DNA of 32,344 nt from Paulinella micropora (Eukaryota; Cercozoa; Imbricatea; Euglyphida): NCBI GenBank assembly GCA_009731375.1, contig BJOX01000345.1, positions 495,282 through 527,625 on the forward strand. The letters run 5' to 3'. Numbering within the stretch: the stretch's first letter is position 1; every line of letters begins with the position of its first letter. The position numbers were made by a program, and so were the translations under genes. The notes beneath the pieces are model-generated. The model worked only from the letters and a program-made list of their open reading frames with translations, had not been told where the DNA came from and made no database searches. Below, one piece after another: positions 9,401 through 16,702 of this stretch.

Positions 9401-9748
9401 GACAGGAGATTAAAATCAGATATTAAAACACTAGACTGCGGGGATTGTTGCGATAAACTTATGAAAATAAATTGCTGTTCATATTATTTAAAATCAGACA
9501 AAAAGAAAGAACGAAAGAACAACGGATTTATTGCGGATGAAGTTAAAAAAATATTTCCAGAATTTGTATCTGAAAGTGGAATAAAAGCGGATGATGGAAA
9601 TGGAAACTTTGAAGGTATATCATACACGAACTTCATACAAATATTGGTCAGTGCTTTTCAACACATGGCGGAAAAGGTAGTTAATTTAGAAAAAGAAAAT
9701 AAAAATCTTATGAATATACTACAAGAAATTAGAGAAAATGTCAAATAA
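6462..9748 (+). CDS. Phage-like tail-fibre protein with C-terminal S74 chaperone domain (5' partial, interrupted)
   Basis: More than 1,080 residues, entering from the gap. The N-terminal part has two copies of an RFDTRLA.KSTADIKEG...YY-type repeat (6462-6600), a motif known from trimeric viral fibres. It is followed by at least four VKLTG(D/N)QTI.GIKTF repeats (about 7240, 7380, 7720, 8120) within G/T/N/S-rich beta-helix-like sequence. The C terminus (from 9395) is a peptidase S74/endosialidase-type intramolecular chaperone: GSDRRLKSDIKTL, with Ser (9398) and Lys five residues later as the expected self-cleavage dyad, then GFIADEV and a final coiled coil. In this family the chaperone drives trimerisation and is released. 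The frame meets a TAA at 7419 that arises from local homopolymer differences (the same frame continues), and it crosses two 10-N gaps, changing frame after 8083. The probable role is receptor binding on virions. The 3' end overlaps the next gene by 11 bp. Confidence 0.88.
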
Positions 9749-10091
9749 TACAACCAGACTTCACAGACCCCCGCCTATTATGGATATGGACGGCGAACTA
9801 ACTCCCGAATTAAAGTCTCGTGTTCTTGAAGTAGAACTAAAGACTGAGGAAAAAAAAGTAGAGCACGAATTGGAAGATAACTGGAATTGTTGTTGTATAA
9901 AAAACAGACCAACCGACAGCCGACTTATTAAATACTTATTTCAAATGGGTATCATTATCGCCATTATAACACTTTGTATCGTGAGGCTATCTGAAAAGAA
10001 CTTACCATGCGAGGTTGCTAATACTTATGTCGGAATCCTAACATTGCTTATCGGCATTTGCCTTCCATCACCTTCTTCAAGTAAGAAGTGA
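9738..10091 (+). CDS. Small two-helix membrane protein
   Basis: 117 aa, starting inside the last codons of the fibre gene (11-bp overlap), which suggests translational coupling. Residues 1-60 are hydrophilic and charged, with a CCC cluster (NWNCCCIKNRP). Two hydrophobic segments follow: about residues 75-93 (FQMGIIIAIITLCIVRL) and about 98-113 (TYVGILTLLIGICLPSP). The tail is SSSKK. The layout, a soluble arm plus a helical hairpin, is seen in small membrane proteins of many large eukaryotic DNA viruses and virophages, where the function is mostly unknown. A holin-like or virion-membrane role is conceivable but not shown. Confidence 0.8.
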   Translation: MSNNTTRLHRPPPIMDMDGELTPELKSRVLEVELKTEEKKVEHELEDNWNCCCIKNRPTDSRLIKYLFQMGIIIAIITLCIVRLSEKNLPCEVANTYVGILTLLIGICLPSPSSSKK

Positions 10092-10366
10092 GCACTCGTA
10101 TAGATGTACTTTATACCAAGAACTATCGCTGGCGCAGATTAAAGNNNNNNNNNNACACATTAATGGCAAAGCATCATCAAAACTACGACACATATTATTT
10201 CCGTTATTTATGAAAACACATTTAAATTTAGTTTATATTCCTTGCTTTATACAATAAGCACAACTCTCATTTTTTTTTCTCACTGACCCGTGAGTAAAAG
10301 TCGCAGGCAGTCCGAGCAGAAATATTAATTAATAAAAAGTTTATTAGCACTAATATAGAGTACATC
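10092..10366 (+). other. Intergenic region with gap and a possible tiny ORF
   Basis: 275 bp containing a 10-N gap (10145-10154). An open frame from a GTG at about 10089 (VSTRIDVLYTKNYRWRRLK) runs into the gap, and basic sequence continues after it, so a small basic protein could lie here; support is weak. The final 100 bp is AT-rich and holds ATATAG 9 bp before the next ATG. Confidence 0.3.
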
Positions 10367-10738
10367 ATGGCTACTGAATATAAATACCAAAAGATTATTT
10401 TNNNNNNNNNNTGCAATGATTTTGCTGGAGGAAGCAAAACATTTAATAAAAATATCCAAATGTCATTCACACCCACCAAAATGAATGTTAAGTTTATCCA
10501 CTATATGAACGACCAGACAGAGACAAAAACCAGAATTCTTTACATGGATAGAATTGGAATTATTGGAACATTTGCGGACAGCACCACAGCAAACATTTCA
10601 AACCTTAGTTATAATTTGGGTGTTGTAGGATGGACTGACGGACAATATAAATTTAAAGTCCTTGAAACTGACAGCGGAAATATTGACACAGGAAATTTAG
10701 CTGGAAGAATTGTTGTATGCCTAGAGTTTTTGGCTTAA
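10367..10738 (+). CDS. Unknown 123-aa protein, possible minor structural component
   Basis: I do not recognise a family. The sequence has short beta-strand-like segments (MNVKFIHYM, TRILYMDRIGIIGTF, GQYKFKVLETD, GRIVVCLEFLA) and no membrane segment or signal, compatible with a compact all-beta protein of virion size. One 10-N gap (10402-10411) falls near the N terminus. It begins after a close TATAG motif (10353-10358) and ends TAA TAA just 7 bp before the ATPase ATG, so it is probably co-transcribed with it. Position between the fibre and ATPase genes in the morphogenesis block suggests, but does not prove, a structural role. Confidence 0.72.
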   Translation: MATEYKYQKIIXXXXCNDFAGGSKTFNKNIQMSFTPTKMNVKFIHYMNDQTETKTRILYMDRIGIIGTFADSTTANISNLSYNLGVVGWTDGQYKFKVLETDSGNIDTGNLAGRIVVCLEFLA

Positions 10739-10747
10739 TAATATAAG

Positions 10748-11535
10748 ATGCTTAAGATTAACAATGTCAAGGTGAAGCCAGTAAAACAAGAGGGGGATGG
10801 AAACAAAAAAGCAAAAGGTTATAAATTATTCAATGAGCCGTATGCCAACATATTTCTACTCGCCCGTAAGCAGAGCGGGNNNNNNNNNNAAAACCCGTAT
10901 TGTAATTATTGCTTCAACAATTCACAAGGACTACATTTATAAAGCAATGGTAAAGCACTTTAAGAACAGAGGCAACCCGATGGCAATATATACCTTTCTT
11001 AAATCGGATGGTGTAAATGTTATAGACTATGAACTTGACAAACTGAACAAACCAGATGAAGAGCAGGAAGGCGAAATTAAACAGGATGATAAAGAACCTA
11101 CGGAGAAACCACAATTTCTTTATTTTGGAAAAGAAAAGAAACAGAGCGCCGCGGAGGCACCAAAAGAACGGCCCCAGCAAAATATATTTCTCCAGAGGTT
11201 GTTTTTGTTTTGGATGATTTAGGGAATGGATTAAGAGACAAGTCCGTAAGTGATTTGTTAAAAAAGAACAGACACTATAAAAGTAAGGTTATTATGTCAA
11301 GCCAGTATTTAAACGACCTTAGACCAGAAGCAATTAAGCAATTAGACTATGTATTAATCTTTCCGGGCCAGTCTCAGGATAAGATGGAACTCGTGTATAA
11401 ACACTTAGACTTATCTTTTGACTTTGATTACTTTCTTCAAAAGTATCACGAAGCAACAAGGAGAGATTTAATTTTCTTTATGTCTCAAGTGTTGATGATG
11501 AGTTAAGAAAAAACTTTGCCTATCGCATGAAATAA
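10748..11535 (+). CDS. A32-like (FtsK-HerA) genome-packaging ATPase, interrupted
   Basis: This is the DNA-packaging motor of Polintons, virophages and related viruses. The N-terminal part reads ...PYANIFLLARKQSG and then meets a 10-N gap (10880-10889) exactly at the Walker A loop. Beyond it the sequence resumes with KT and a hydrophobic strand (RIVIIAST). A charged E/K/D insert follows (about 11050-11160). Walker B is VVFVLDDLGN at about 11196-11225, and a sensor-like strand KVIMSSQYLNDL follows at about 11284. The coding frame changes near 11170-11190 and again near 11470-11490, and the real end is the TAA at 11533. As written the gene is not translatable in one frame; the lesions are near short homopolymers. 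About 260 aa in total, typical for the family. Confidence 0.88.
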
Positions 11536-11565
11536 TTATTTTTGTAATTATTTTTTATTTTTGCT

Positions 11566-11587
11566 GAAAGATTTTTTACAATCTTTC
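11566..11587. terminator. Hairpin GAAAGATT/AATCTTTC between the ATPase and pX genes
   Basis: An 8-bp perfect stem with a 6-nt loop, 30 bp after the ATPase stop. The same stem recurs directly after the major capsid gene (16590-16609), with the extended sequence (T)TTTGCTGAAAGATT present there in inverted form. Hairpins at transcript ends mark polyadenylation in mimivirus and its virophages, so a 3'-end signal is the best guess. Confidence 0.5.
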
Positions 11588-11665
11588 TATTATATGGTAG
11601 TGAAAACAACTCGTGTTGAAGTCATTCCAACAATCGGCAAACGAACTATTAACTCAAGCACCAAC

Positions 11666-11911
11666 ATGGCTGGAGGTAAAAAGAAAACTGGACGGAAGAA
11701 GGGCAAGGGGCAGGCTGGCGGTAAAATTAACTGGCAAAAAGTGGGCAAAACCGCAATGGCTGTTGATAAATTTCTTCGCAATAATAAGTTGATCTCTAGA
11801 ACTGCGGGAGCATTAAGTAGCGTTGGGGTGCCTTACGCTGGTAGTGTTGGTGCTGTAGCATCAAGACTGGGGTATGGTAAGCAGAGAGGACGTGGTGCCC
11901 TTAAATTTTAA
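11666..11911 (+). CDS. pX-like basic, glycine-rich virion core peptide
   Basis: 81 aa from the ATG at 11666, which has a good context (AACATGG); an upstream in-frame ATG at 11594 would add 24 residues. The N terminus is a Lys/Gly/Arg nuclear-localisation-like block (AGGKKKTGRKKGKG). A linker and an amphipathic helix follow (KFLRNNKLISRTAGALSSVG), then VPYAGSVGAVASRLGYG and a basic tail (KQRGRGALKF). This combination of a basic head, a small-residue amphipathic helix and a GYG-basic tail matches the adenovirus pX/pVI-like minor core or membrane-active peptides described in adintoviruses and Polintons. A role in DNA condensation or membrane penetration is inferred. A hairpin follows the stop by 6 bp. 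Confidence 0.7.
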   Translation: MAGGKKKTGRKKGKGQAGGKINWQKVGKTAMAVDKFLRNNKLISRTAGALSSVGVPYAGSVGAVASRLGYGKQRGRGALKF

Positions 11912-11917
11912 AAGATA

Positions 11918-11966
11918 GTTATCAACTACACTCTCGTTGCTACCGCAACTCCCGTTTGTTGATAAC
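11918..11966. terminator. Family A hairpin after the pX-like gene
   Basis: 9-bp stem GTTATCAAC/GTTGATAAC; an inner GTTGC/GCAAC stem is also possible. It starts 6 bp after the pX-like stop. The second copy (14884-14933) sits 2 bp after the minor-capsid stop and has TTTATCAAC/GTTGATAAA, a compensatory change of the outer pair. Position directly behind stop codons suggests a transcript-end or mRNA-stability element. Confidence 0.6.
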
Positions 11967-12007
11967 CATCGAAAACAGATTAATTTTTTCCCAAATAAAA
12001 AACGATG

Positions 12008-12052
12008 TTTTAGAATAAGCGAGAATGCGAAGCATGAAGCGCCGTTCTAAAA
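12008..12052. repeat. Family B hairpin, copy 1
   Basis: Outer stem TTTTAGAA/TTCTAAAA, inner stem ATGC-GAA-GCAT, separated by conserved AAGCGAGA and GAAGCGC strands. It is related to copies at 14018-14058 and 18892-18936, with compensated base changes in both stems. The start codon of the 45-aa basic ORF lies in the inner stem. Confidence 0.65.
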
Positions 12053-12162
12053 TATCAAAGGTAAGACCCCCGCGGGTTTATAGGAATAAGAGCGGGAAAC
12101 CGTATATTATCCAGAAGGGTAAAAAATATTATCTTAATTTCGGTAAAAAGACAAATGAATGA
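12025..12162 (+). CDS. 45-aa very basic peptide, possible core protein
   Basis: A short ORF (or 42 aa from the second ATG at 12034) with about 16 Lys or Arg residues: MRSMKRRSKISKVRPPRVYR, then NKSGKPYIIQKGKKYYLNFG and KKTNE. The product resembles small DNA-condensing virion peptides in size and charge, but I cannot assign a family. Its TGA overlaps the ATG of the next gene (ATGA), typical of coupled or compact viral genes. Odd point: both possible start codons lie inside the hairpin repeat found elsewhere only between genes, so part of the N terminus may be a by-product of the repeat. Confidence 0.55.
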   Translation: MRSMKRRSKISKVRPPRVYRNKSGKPYIIQKGKKYYLNFGKKTNE

Positions 12163-12881
12163 GCACACTTCAAATTGTTAAACTTTTTATGAAATACTTA
12201 AGCAGACCAAAAGCAAAGAAAAAAGAAAAGAAGGAGGATTTAAGAAAAGTTCAAAGCCTGTCGGAGATTGAGCAGAATACGAGAACAGCCATTAATGACC
12301 ACTTAGACAAACTCAGAAAGGAAAAGTATGAGGGTATTGAGGATATAGAGAAAAAAGAAAAGAAAGCAAGGGAGGATTTATAAGAAGAAAAGAAGATGCA
12401 AGAGCGTCGCGTAGACGCAGATACTAAGGAAAGACAAGAGGTGGAGCAAAAACTCGTAGAAGATGTAAAGTTTGAACACGATAGGAAACAAAAATTATTA
12501 CTATTACCACAGCCACCACAACTTATACAAGCGGTGAATAATCAACCACCTACACCAGCGACACCACTTCCAAAACCCCCTACTGCAGAAGACACAGAAC
12601 TAGATGAAAACATAAAACTTTCGAAATCTGCTTATTTTACTGACGAAGAGATTAAAAAAATGACTGATAGTATGATACAAAAAACAGCAGATGGTATTAA
12701 ATCATTTAAACAGAAAAATGTAAAACTGACTGATATGAGGAAAGCACTAGCACAAGAAGAAAAAAAGTGGCAAGCAGCGGAAAATGATGTTAAAAATTTA
12801 CAATTTAAGCAAACAATGAAAGATGCCTTATCAAAAAAGTATTTACCAGAATTAAAATCGTTGATTTATCGCGGGCCTTAA
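12159..12881 (+). CDS. Charged coiled-coil protein with proline-rich linker, in-frame stop
   Basis: Two open segments in the same frame (12159-12383 and 12384-12881) are separated by a single TAA at 12381-12383. Sequence on both sides is the same style (REDL before, EEKKMQERR after), so one ancestral protein of about 240 aa with a nonsense mutation is likely. The first 20 residues are weakly amphipathic (LQIVKLFMKYLSRPK). A K/E coiled coil follows to about residue 105, then a Pro-rich linker (QPPTPATPLPKPPT) and a second helical region ending KYLPELKSLIYRGP. I do not recognise the family. Its position just before the protease and capsid genes suggests a scaffold or minor virion component. The protease ATG follows 14 bp after the stop. 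Confidence 0.65.
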
Positions 12882-12895
12882 AAAGGAAACTTGAA

Positions 12896-13915
12896 ATGGA
12901 CAGACATACAAAATTGAAACATAGAGAAAATAGCGAATGGATTATGGCGATGGTAAAAAGGTTTAAAATTAATGTAGGAAACGATGAGAAACAAATAAAA
13001 AAGAAAATAGCAGATTATGCTAAGTATGATGAGTATATGGGGAAACAAGGAGGTACAGGTAGGAAATTACACCATACATTGGACGAAATGATTAATAAAG
13101 TATTTTCAATAGCGAAAATAAAAAAATACTTAGCCCGCAAAGATTGGAAACACACAATGAACAAACATGATTTTATAAAAACTCTAACTAGCAAAATGGC
13201 AATAGACCCAAATGTTGATAAACAAGTTTCAACGGATTTAAATATTGATGAGGGAATGCCGCAGCCTACCATACCACCTACGAATACCCCACCATTAGAG
13301 CCACAGCCACAGCAACCAGAGCCACAACCACAGCAACCAGAGCCAGAGCCACAGCAAGAGGAGTCCGAGCCACAGCAAGAGGAGCCAGAGCCCCCGCCAG
13401 AGGAGCCACAGCAAGAGGGTGATGGGCAGGGACTAATGACTAATGAAATAGACAACATAATGAAAAAATATGGATGGTATCTCGGAGCAATAGCCAGCGA
13501 TGAAATCTACAAGTTGAAGCCAGAAAGCAGAAAGCGATACGGATTTATTATGAATTCGGACAATCACAAGCAATCAGGGTCTCATTGGATTGCTATATGG
13601 GTAAGTCTAGATAAAGACAGGAGTGTTGAAGTGTATGACCCATTAGCACTTTACGAGCCGACGGAAGACTTTCAACAACAAATGAAAAGACTAATTGACC
13701 GAAGCCACCCCGATAGTTATTTATTAATGAAGGTTAATCAAGTAAAACAACAATCAGACACATCGGATACCTGCGGGTGGCATAGTATGAGGTTTTTAAT
13801 GGAGCGAGCGAAAGGTATTAAATTTAAATTTGCCAGTGGCTACACAGACTTAAAAGAAGTAGAGGCGGAGAAATTGAAAAAACAAAACGGATACGGATTT
13901 AATACTTATATTTGA
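12896..13915 (+). CDS. Adenain-like (C48/Ulp1-fold) maturation cysteine protease
   Basis: 339 aa, uninterrupted. The N-terminal 120 residues are basic and helical. Residues about 122-181 form a Pro/Gln/Glu linker with PQPQQPEP-type repeats. The catalytic domain fills the C-terminal half: His230 in SGSHWIAIWV, Asp248 in VEVYDPL, Gln286 in QQSDTSDTCGW and nucleophile Cys293, which are the order and Q-to-C spacing (7 residues) of adenovirus protease. In adenoviruses and Polintons this enzyme cleaves capsid and core precursors. It ends TGA; a 148-bp intergenic space with a hairpin follows before the minor capsid gene. The long repetitive linker between the N-terminal domain and the protease is unusual compared with the ~200-aa adenain and implies a tethered or precursor form. 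Confidence 0.9.
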   Translation: MDRHTKLKHRENSEWIMAMVKRFKINVGNDEKQIKKKIADYAKYDEYMGKQGGTGRKLHHTLDEMINKVFSIAKIKKYLARKDWKHTMNKHDFIKTLTSKMAIDPNVDKQVSTDLNIDEGMPQPTIPPTNTPPLEPQPQQPEPQPQQPEPEPQQEESEPQQEEPEPPPEEPQQEGDGQGLMTNEIDNIMKKYGWYLGAIASDEIYKLKPESRKRYGFIMNSDNHKQSGSHWIAIWVSLDKDRSVEVYDPLALYEPTEDFQQQMKRLIDRSHPDSYLLMKVNQVKQQSDTSDTCGWHSMRFLMERAKGIKFKFASGYTDLKEVEAEKLKKQNGYGFNTYI

Positions 13916-14017
13916 TATTTGTTTAGAAAATCTACGATTTTTTTTTCAGACTTCGGGGCTATGCACTTTTAAGGATTACAATAAGCATTAATTTTTTGAA
14001 AAAGAAAAAAACGATGC

Positions 14018-14058
14018 TTAGAATAAGCGAGAGTGCGGAGCACGAAGCGCAATTCTAA
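14018..14058. repeat. Family B hairpin, copy 2
   Basis: TTAGAAT/ATTCTAA outer stem and GTGC-GGA-GCAC inner stem. It ends 5 bp before the minor-capsid ATG (14064), so it is either the end of the protease transcript or part of the minor-capsid leader. Compared with copy 1 the inner stem has changed both partners (A-T to G-C). Confidence 0.65.
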
Positions 14059-14063
14059 ATATC

Positions 14064-14881
14064 ATGGAGTATAAGGGAGGAAGAAGTTCTGGTATCTATT
14101 ACATAAATAGTAAAAATAGAATAACGGGAACAGACAGCGACTTTACACACGAAGTCAATATGAAGGGACTAGACAATCCCACACATTGTAAAATTCTTTA
14201 TATTTATGTGCCGAAATCGTATTACTCTGTGGCAAGTCCTTACAATACCTTTACACTTAGCGAAGACGGATATGAGGCTTTAATTACAATACCTGAGGGA
14301 AACTACACAATGAACAACTTAAAAAATAAGTTGTCTGAGATACTGACGGCAGAAAGTCCGAATGACTATACTTATGTAGTCTCAAGCAACAATACAAACA
14401 CAGAAGCGGAGGATGGTAAATTAACATTCAGTGTGTCAAATAATGGAGGTATTCAACCGCGGTTTATATTTGATGCTGATACCCGTATTCATGAGGTTAT
14501 GGGTTTTGATAGAAATTCAACATATTTCTTTGCTAATGATTTTATTAAATCGCCGAATATAATTATTTTAACTGGTGAAAAAACTCTGTATCTTCAATCG
14601 GATTTGGTGAATGAAGGTGATAATCATGTGCTTCAAGAAATATACACAGCCAACGAAATTCCTTTCGGCTCTGTCATCTATGACGGCTCTGGAAGCGAAT
14701 ACNNNNNNNNNNGAAAACATTATCCGCAAGTTCAAATAATGTATTCAGGTTTTACTTGACGGACGAAAACGACCAAGCAATAAATCTTAATGGTTTGGGA
14801 GTTATGACATTACTGGTTTATCGTGAAACTAATTATTTTAGTTTATTTAATTCATTTTTCAATTTGTTGAAATCCCGATGA
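14064..14881 (+). CDS. Minor capsid (penton, single jelly-roll) protein
   Basis: About 270 aa. It starts MEYKGGRSSGIYYINSKNR and has the features typical of Polinton and virophage pentons: VPKSYYSV followed by YNTFTLSEDG, TIPEGNYTMNNL and, near the end, VFRFYLTDENDQ and INLNGLGVMTLLVYR. A 10-N gap (14703-14712) interrupts it, and the frame after the gap differs from that before it. The apparent end at 14759 is therefore an artefact, and the true stop is the TGA at 14879. The protein forms the pentameric vertices of the capsid. It is immediately upstream of the major capsid gene, the usual Polinton order. A family A hairpin lies 2 bp behind the stop. Confidence 0.88.
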
Positions 14882-14883
14882 TA

Positions 14884-14966
14884 TTTATCAACTACACTTT
14901 CATTCGTTTCACTCATTCTCGTTTGTTGATAAACATCGTTTTAAAACTTGAATGGATTACGATGTT
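14884..14966. terminator. Family A hairpin plus ACATCGT hairpin after the minor capsid gene
   Basis: TTTATCAAC/GTTGATAAA (14884-14933) is followed, with overlapping bases, by AACATCGT/ACGATGTT (14932-14966). The second stem recurs at 18860-18893 next to the polymerase 3' end, where the adjoining ATGACGAAGTC sequence is also present in inverted orientation. Confidence 0.55.
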
Positions 14967-15093
14967 TTATGATGACGAAGTCNNNNNNNNNNGATGGCGA
15001 AGTCAGAATAAAATATCAATTATTTTTTTTTCTATACTATTATATATTCTGGTGAATTAGTTAATTTACACTACTTCAAAAACAAAACAAAAA
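14967..15093 (+). promoter_or_regulatory. Upstream region of the major capsid gene
   Basis: AT-rich, with a 10-N gap at 14983-14992 and TATATA at 15041-15046, about 48 bp before the ATG. The 17 bases just before the start (15077-15093) are almost pure A with two internal C (CAAAAACAAAACAAAAA), an A-rich leader of the sort seen before late genes of some cytoplasmic DNA viruses; that comparison is only an analogy. Confidence 0.45.
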
Positions 15094-16590
15094 ATGCCAG
15101 TCCAATACGGCGGAGAACTTACTCACAGCCAAAGCGAACTTATCCGCGGTAAGTATTCGCTTAACAAACTTACTGCCCGCGAAAGTCTTGCGAGTGTGCC
15201 AATTACGAGTGTCGGAGGAATTGAATCAACTTTTGAAATTCCTACTCGTCCTTTGAACCTTGCGAGGTCTGTGTTGCGATTTACCTACACACCAACGACT
15301 GGAGGAATCGGTCATTATAACAGAATTGCTATGGACTGCCTTTCAATGATTAAGACAATTGAACTGCGAAGCAGAAGCGGTCAGTATTTGTGTAATCTTC
15401 AACACGTGGGAAATTACACTAAGATGATTTGGAAACCTGAGATTTCTTATGATAGATTTATGGCTTTGGATAACCACGGAGCTAATTCTGGTTATGGGTC
15501 TATGCTCCAAAAGTGTAATGCTGGAAAGATTGACGTCGGAACTGTGGCAGACAGAAAGACTATTACTGATGCAAATGCGGTTGGGACTTTAAAAACCGCA
15601 GTTCAAACATGCTACAAAGTTCCACTTGTCGCTGCTCGTCGTCATAATGATACCGCTCTCGCAGATAGCACTGCTGGAGACTATAGTCTTGTTAATGTTG
15701 AGTATGAGGAGGCAAAGTATTTTGAGGGTGGAGATATTGGTGAAGACCCCGCAGCAGTTCTGGCAAATGCAGTCAATACTGGAAATTCGCCAGTAATCAA
15801 TGTGTCTTTACCTCTTGGTATGCTTTTTGGAACTATTTTTGAAATTGATAAGACTATCGGCTTTAATGAAATTCTTGATTTGAGGATTGTGTGGGAGGGA
15901 AACCAGAAAACCATATTTTATGGAACTGATGCTAAAAATGTTGCAACAGGAGCAACTGCCACCGCACAGCCAGCAACGATTACTAATCTTAACCTCTTTC
16001 TTGCTGTTGAAACTGACCCTAATGTTATATTGGGTGTTCAACAAAAGATTGCTGGTGAAGGCTTTTCGTTTAAGACTGAATACCCTATCTCTTGGAAAAC
16101 TAATCTCGCGGCGGGCACTCAGTCATTTGTTTTGAAGATGAACCGCTCGCAGGGTGAGAGAATTCGCCGAATTTACACGAGTGGATTTTATAATACTGAA
16201 AGTTCAAACACCGCATTTGATTGCGATAACAGAGCACAGGCTAAGATTACTTCTTATTATACTACTTTGGATAGTAATAGAATCCAGCAGTTTGATGTTG
16301 CTTGCTCCCGCAATGAAGATTATATGATTTTGAAAGAAAAACTTAGGGGCTCTGCTATTTTGAATTCAAATGTGTATAAATATAACTGGTTCCACGTTGA
16401 TTTCTGGGATCACAACCGCCCACTTTATGACAAGAGAGAAGAAGAGGGATATGAAGTGTCGGGTCTGTCTTTGGACACCGAACGGCAGTATGAATGGAGT
16501 GCGACTGGGGCTGTACAATTGAATTATTATACTTACGCTATTCTTCAGAGGACTATTGTTGTTAAGGGAATTGAAATCCTTATGTCATAG
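15094..16590 (+). CDS. Major capsid protein, double jelly-roll
   Basis: 498 aa, intact. The N terminus MPVQYGGELTHSQSELIRGKY and the following SVGGIESTFEIPTRPLNLARSVLRF belong to the Polinton/adintovirus hexon type. The C-terminal half carries the second jelly roll (SFVLKMNRSQGERIRRIYTS, then WFHVDFWDHNRPLYD). Length is within the family range (about 450-650). Trimers of this protein form the icosahedral capsid shell. No signal or membrane segment. Its stop TAG overlaps the first base of a strong hairpin. It is the longest gene of the element with no break, in contrast to the polymerase and ATPase. Confidence 0.9.
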   Translation: MPVQYGGELTHSQSELIRGKYSLNKLTARESLASVPITSVGGIESTFEIPTRPLNLARSVLRFTYTPTTGGIGHYNRIAMDCLSMIKTIELRSRSGQYLCNLQHVGNYTKMIWKPEISYDRFMALDNHGANSGYGSMLQKCNAGKIDVGTVADRKTITDANAVGTLKTAVQTCYKVPLVAARRHNDTALADSTAGDYSLVNVEYEEAKYFEGGDIGEDPAAVLANAVNTGNSPVINVSLPLGMLFGTIFEIDKTIGFNEILDLRIVWEGNQKTIFYGTDAKNVATGATATAQPATITNLNLFLAVETDPNVILGVQQKIAGEGFSFKTEYPISWKTNLAAGTQSFVLKMNRSQGERIRRIYTSGFYNTESSNTAFDCDNRAQAKITSYYTTLDSNRIQQFDVACSRNEDYMILKEKLRGSAILNSNVYKYNWFHVDFWDHNRPLYDKREEEGYEVSGLSLDTERQYEWSATGAVQLNYYTYAILQRTIVVKGIEILMS

Positions 16591-16644
16591 AAAGATTCAA
16601 AAATCTTTCAGCAAAAGGTTTGGTGAAACTTTTGTAAAAGTTTC
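16590..16644. terminator. Two tandem hairpins after the major capsid gene
   Basis: First: GAAAGATT/AATCTTTC with a 4-nt loop (16590-16609), starting on the last base of the stop codon. Second: GAAACTTTT/AAAAGTTTC with a 2-nt loop (16625-16644). Both are perfect. The first is the same stem as at 11566-11587. A T-rich tract follows at 16681. Likely a 3'-end or polyadenylation signal for a highly expressed transcript. Confidence 0.6.
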
Positions 16645-16702
16645 AAAAACTAATAAAAATAAAAAAGAAAAATAAAAATATTTTTTTTCTTTTATATAAA
16701 CA

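Noticed and set aside
14878-15060. 60-aa ORF between the minor and major capsid genes
   Set aside because: It overlaps the minor-capsid stop and translates hairpin and AT-rich sequence across a gap; nothing supports a gene.
15681-16044. Antisense ORFs within the major capsid gene, and similar shadows in polymerase and protease
   Set aside because: They lie opposite clearly identified genes and show no family features.
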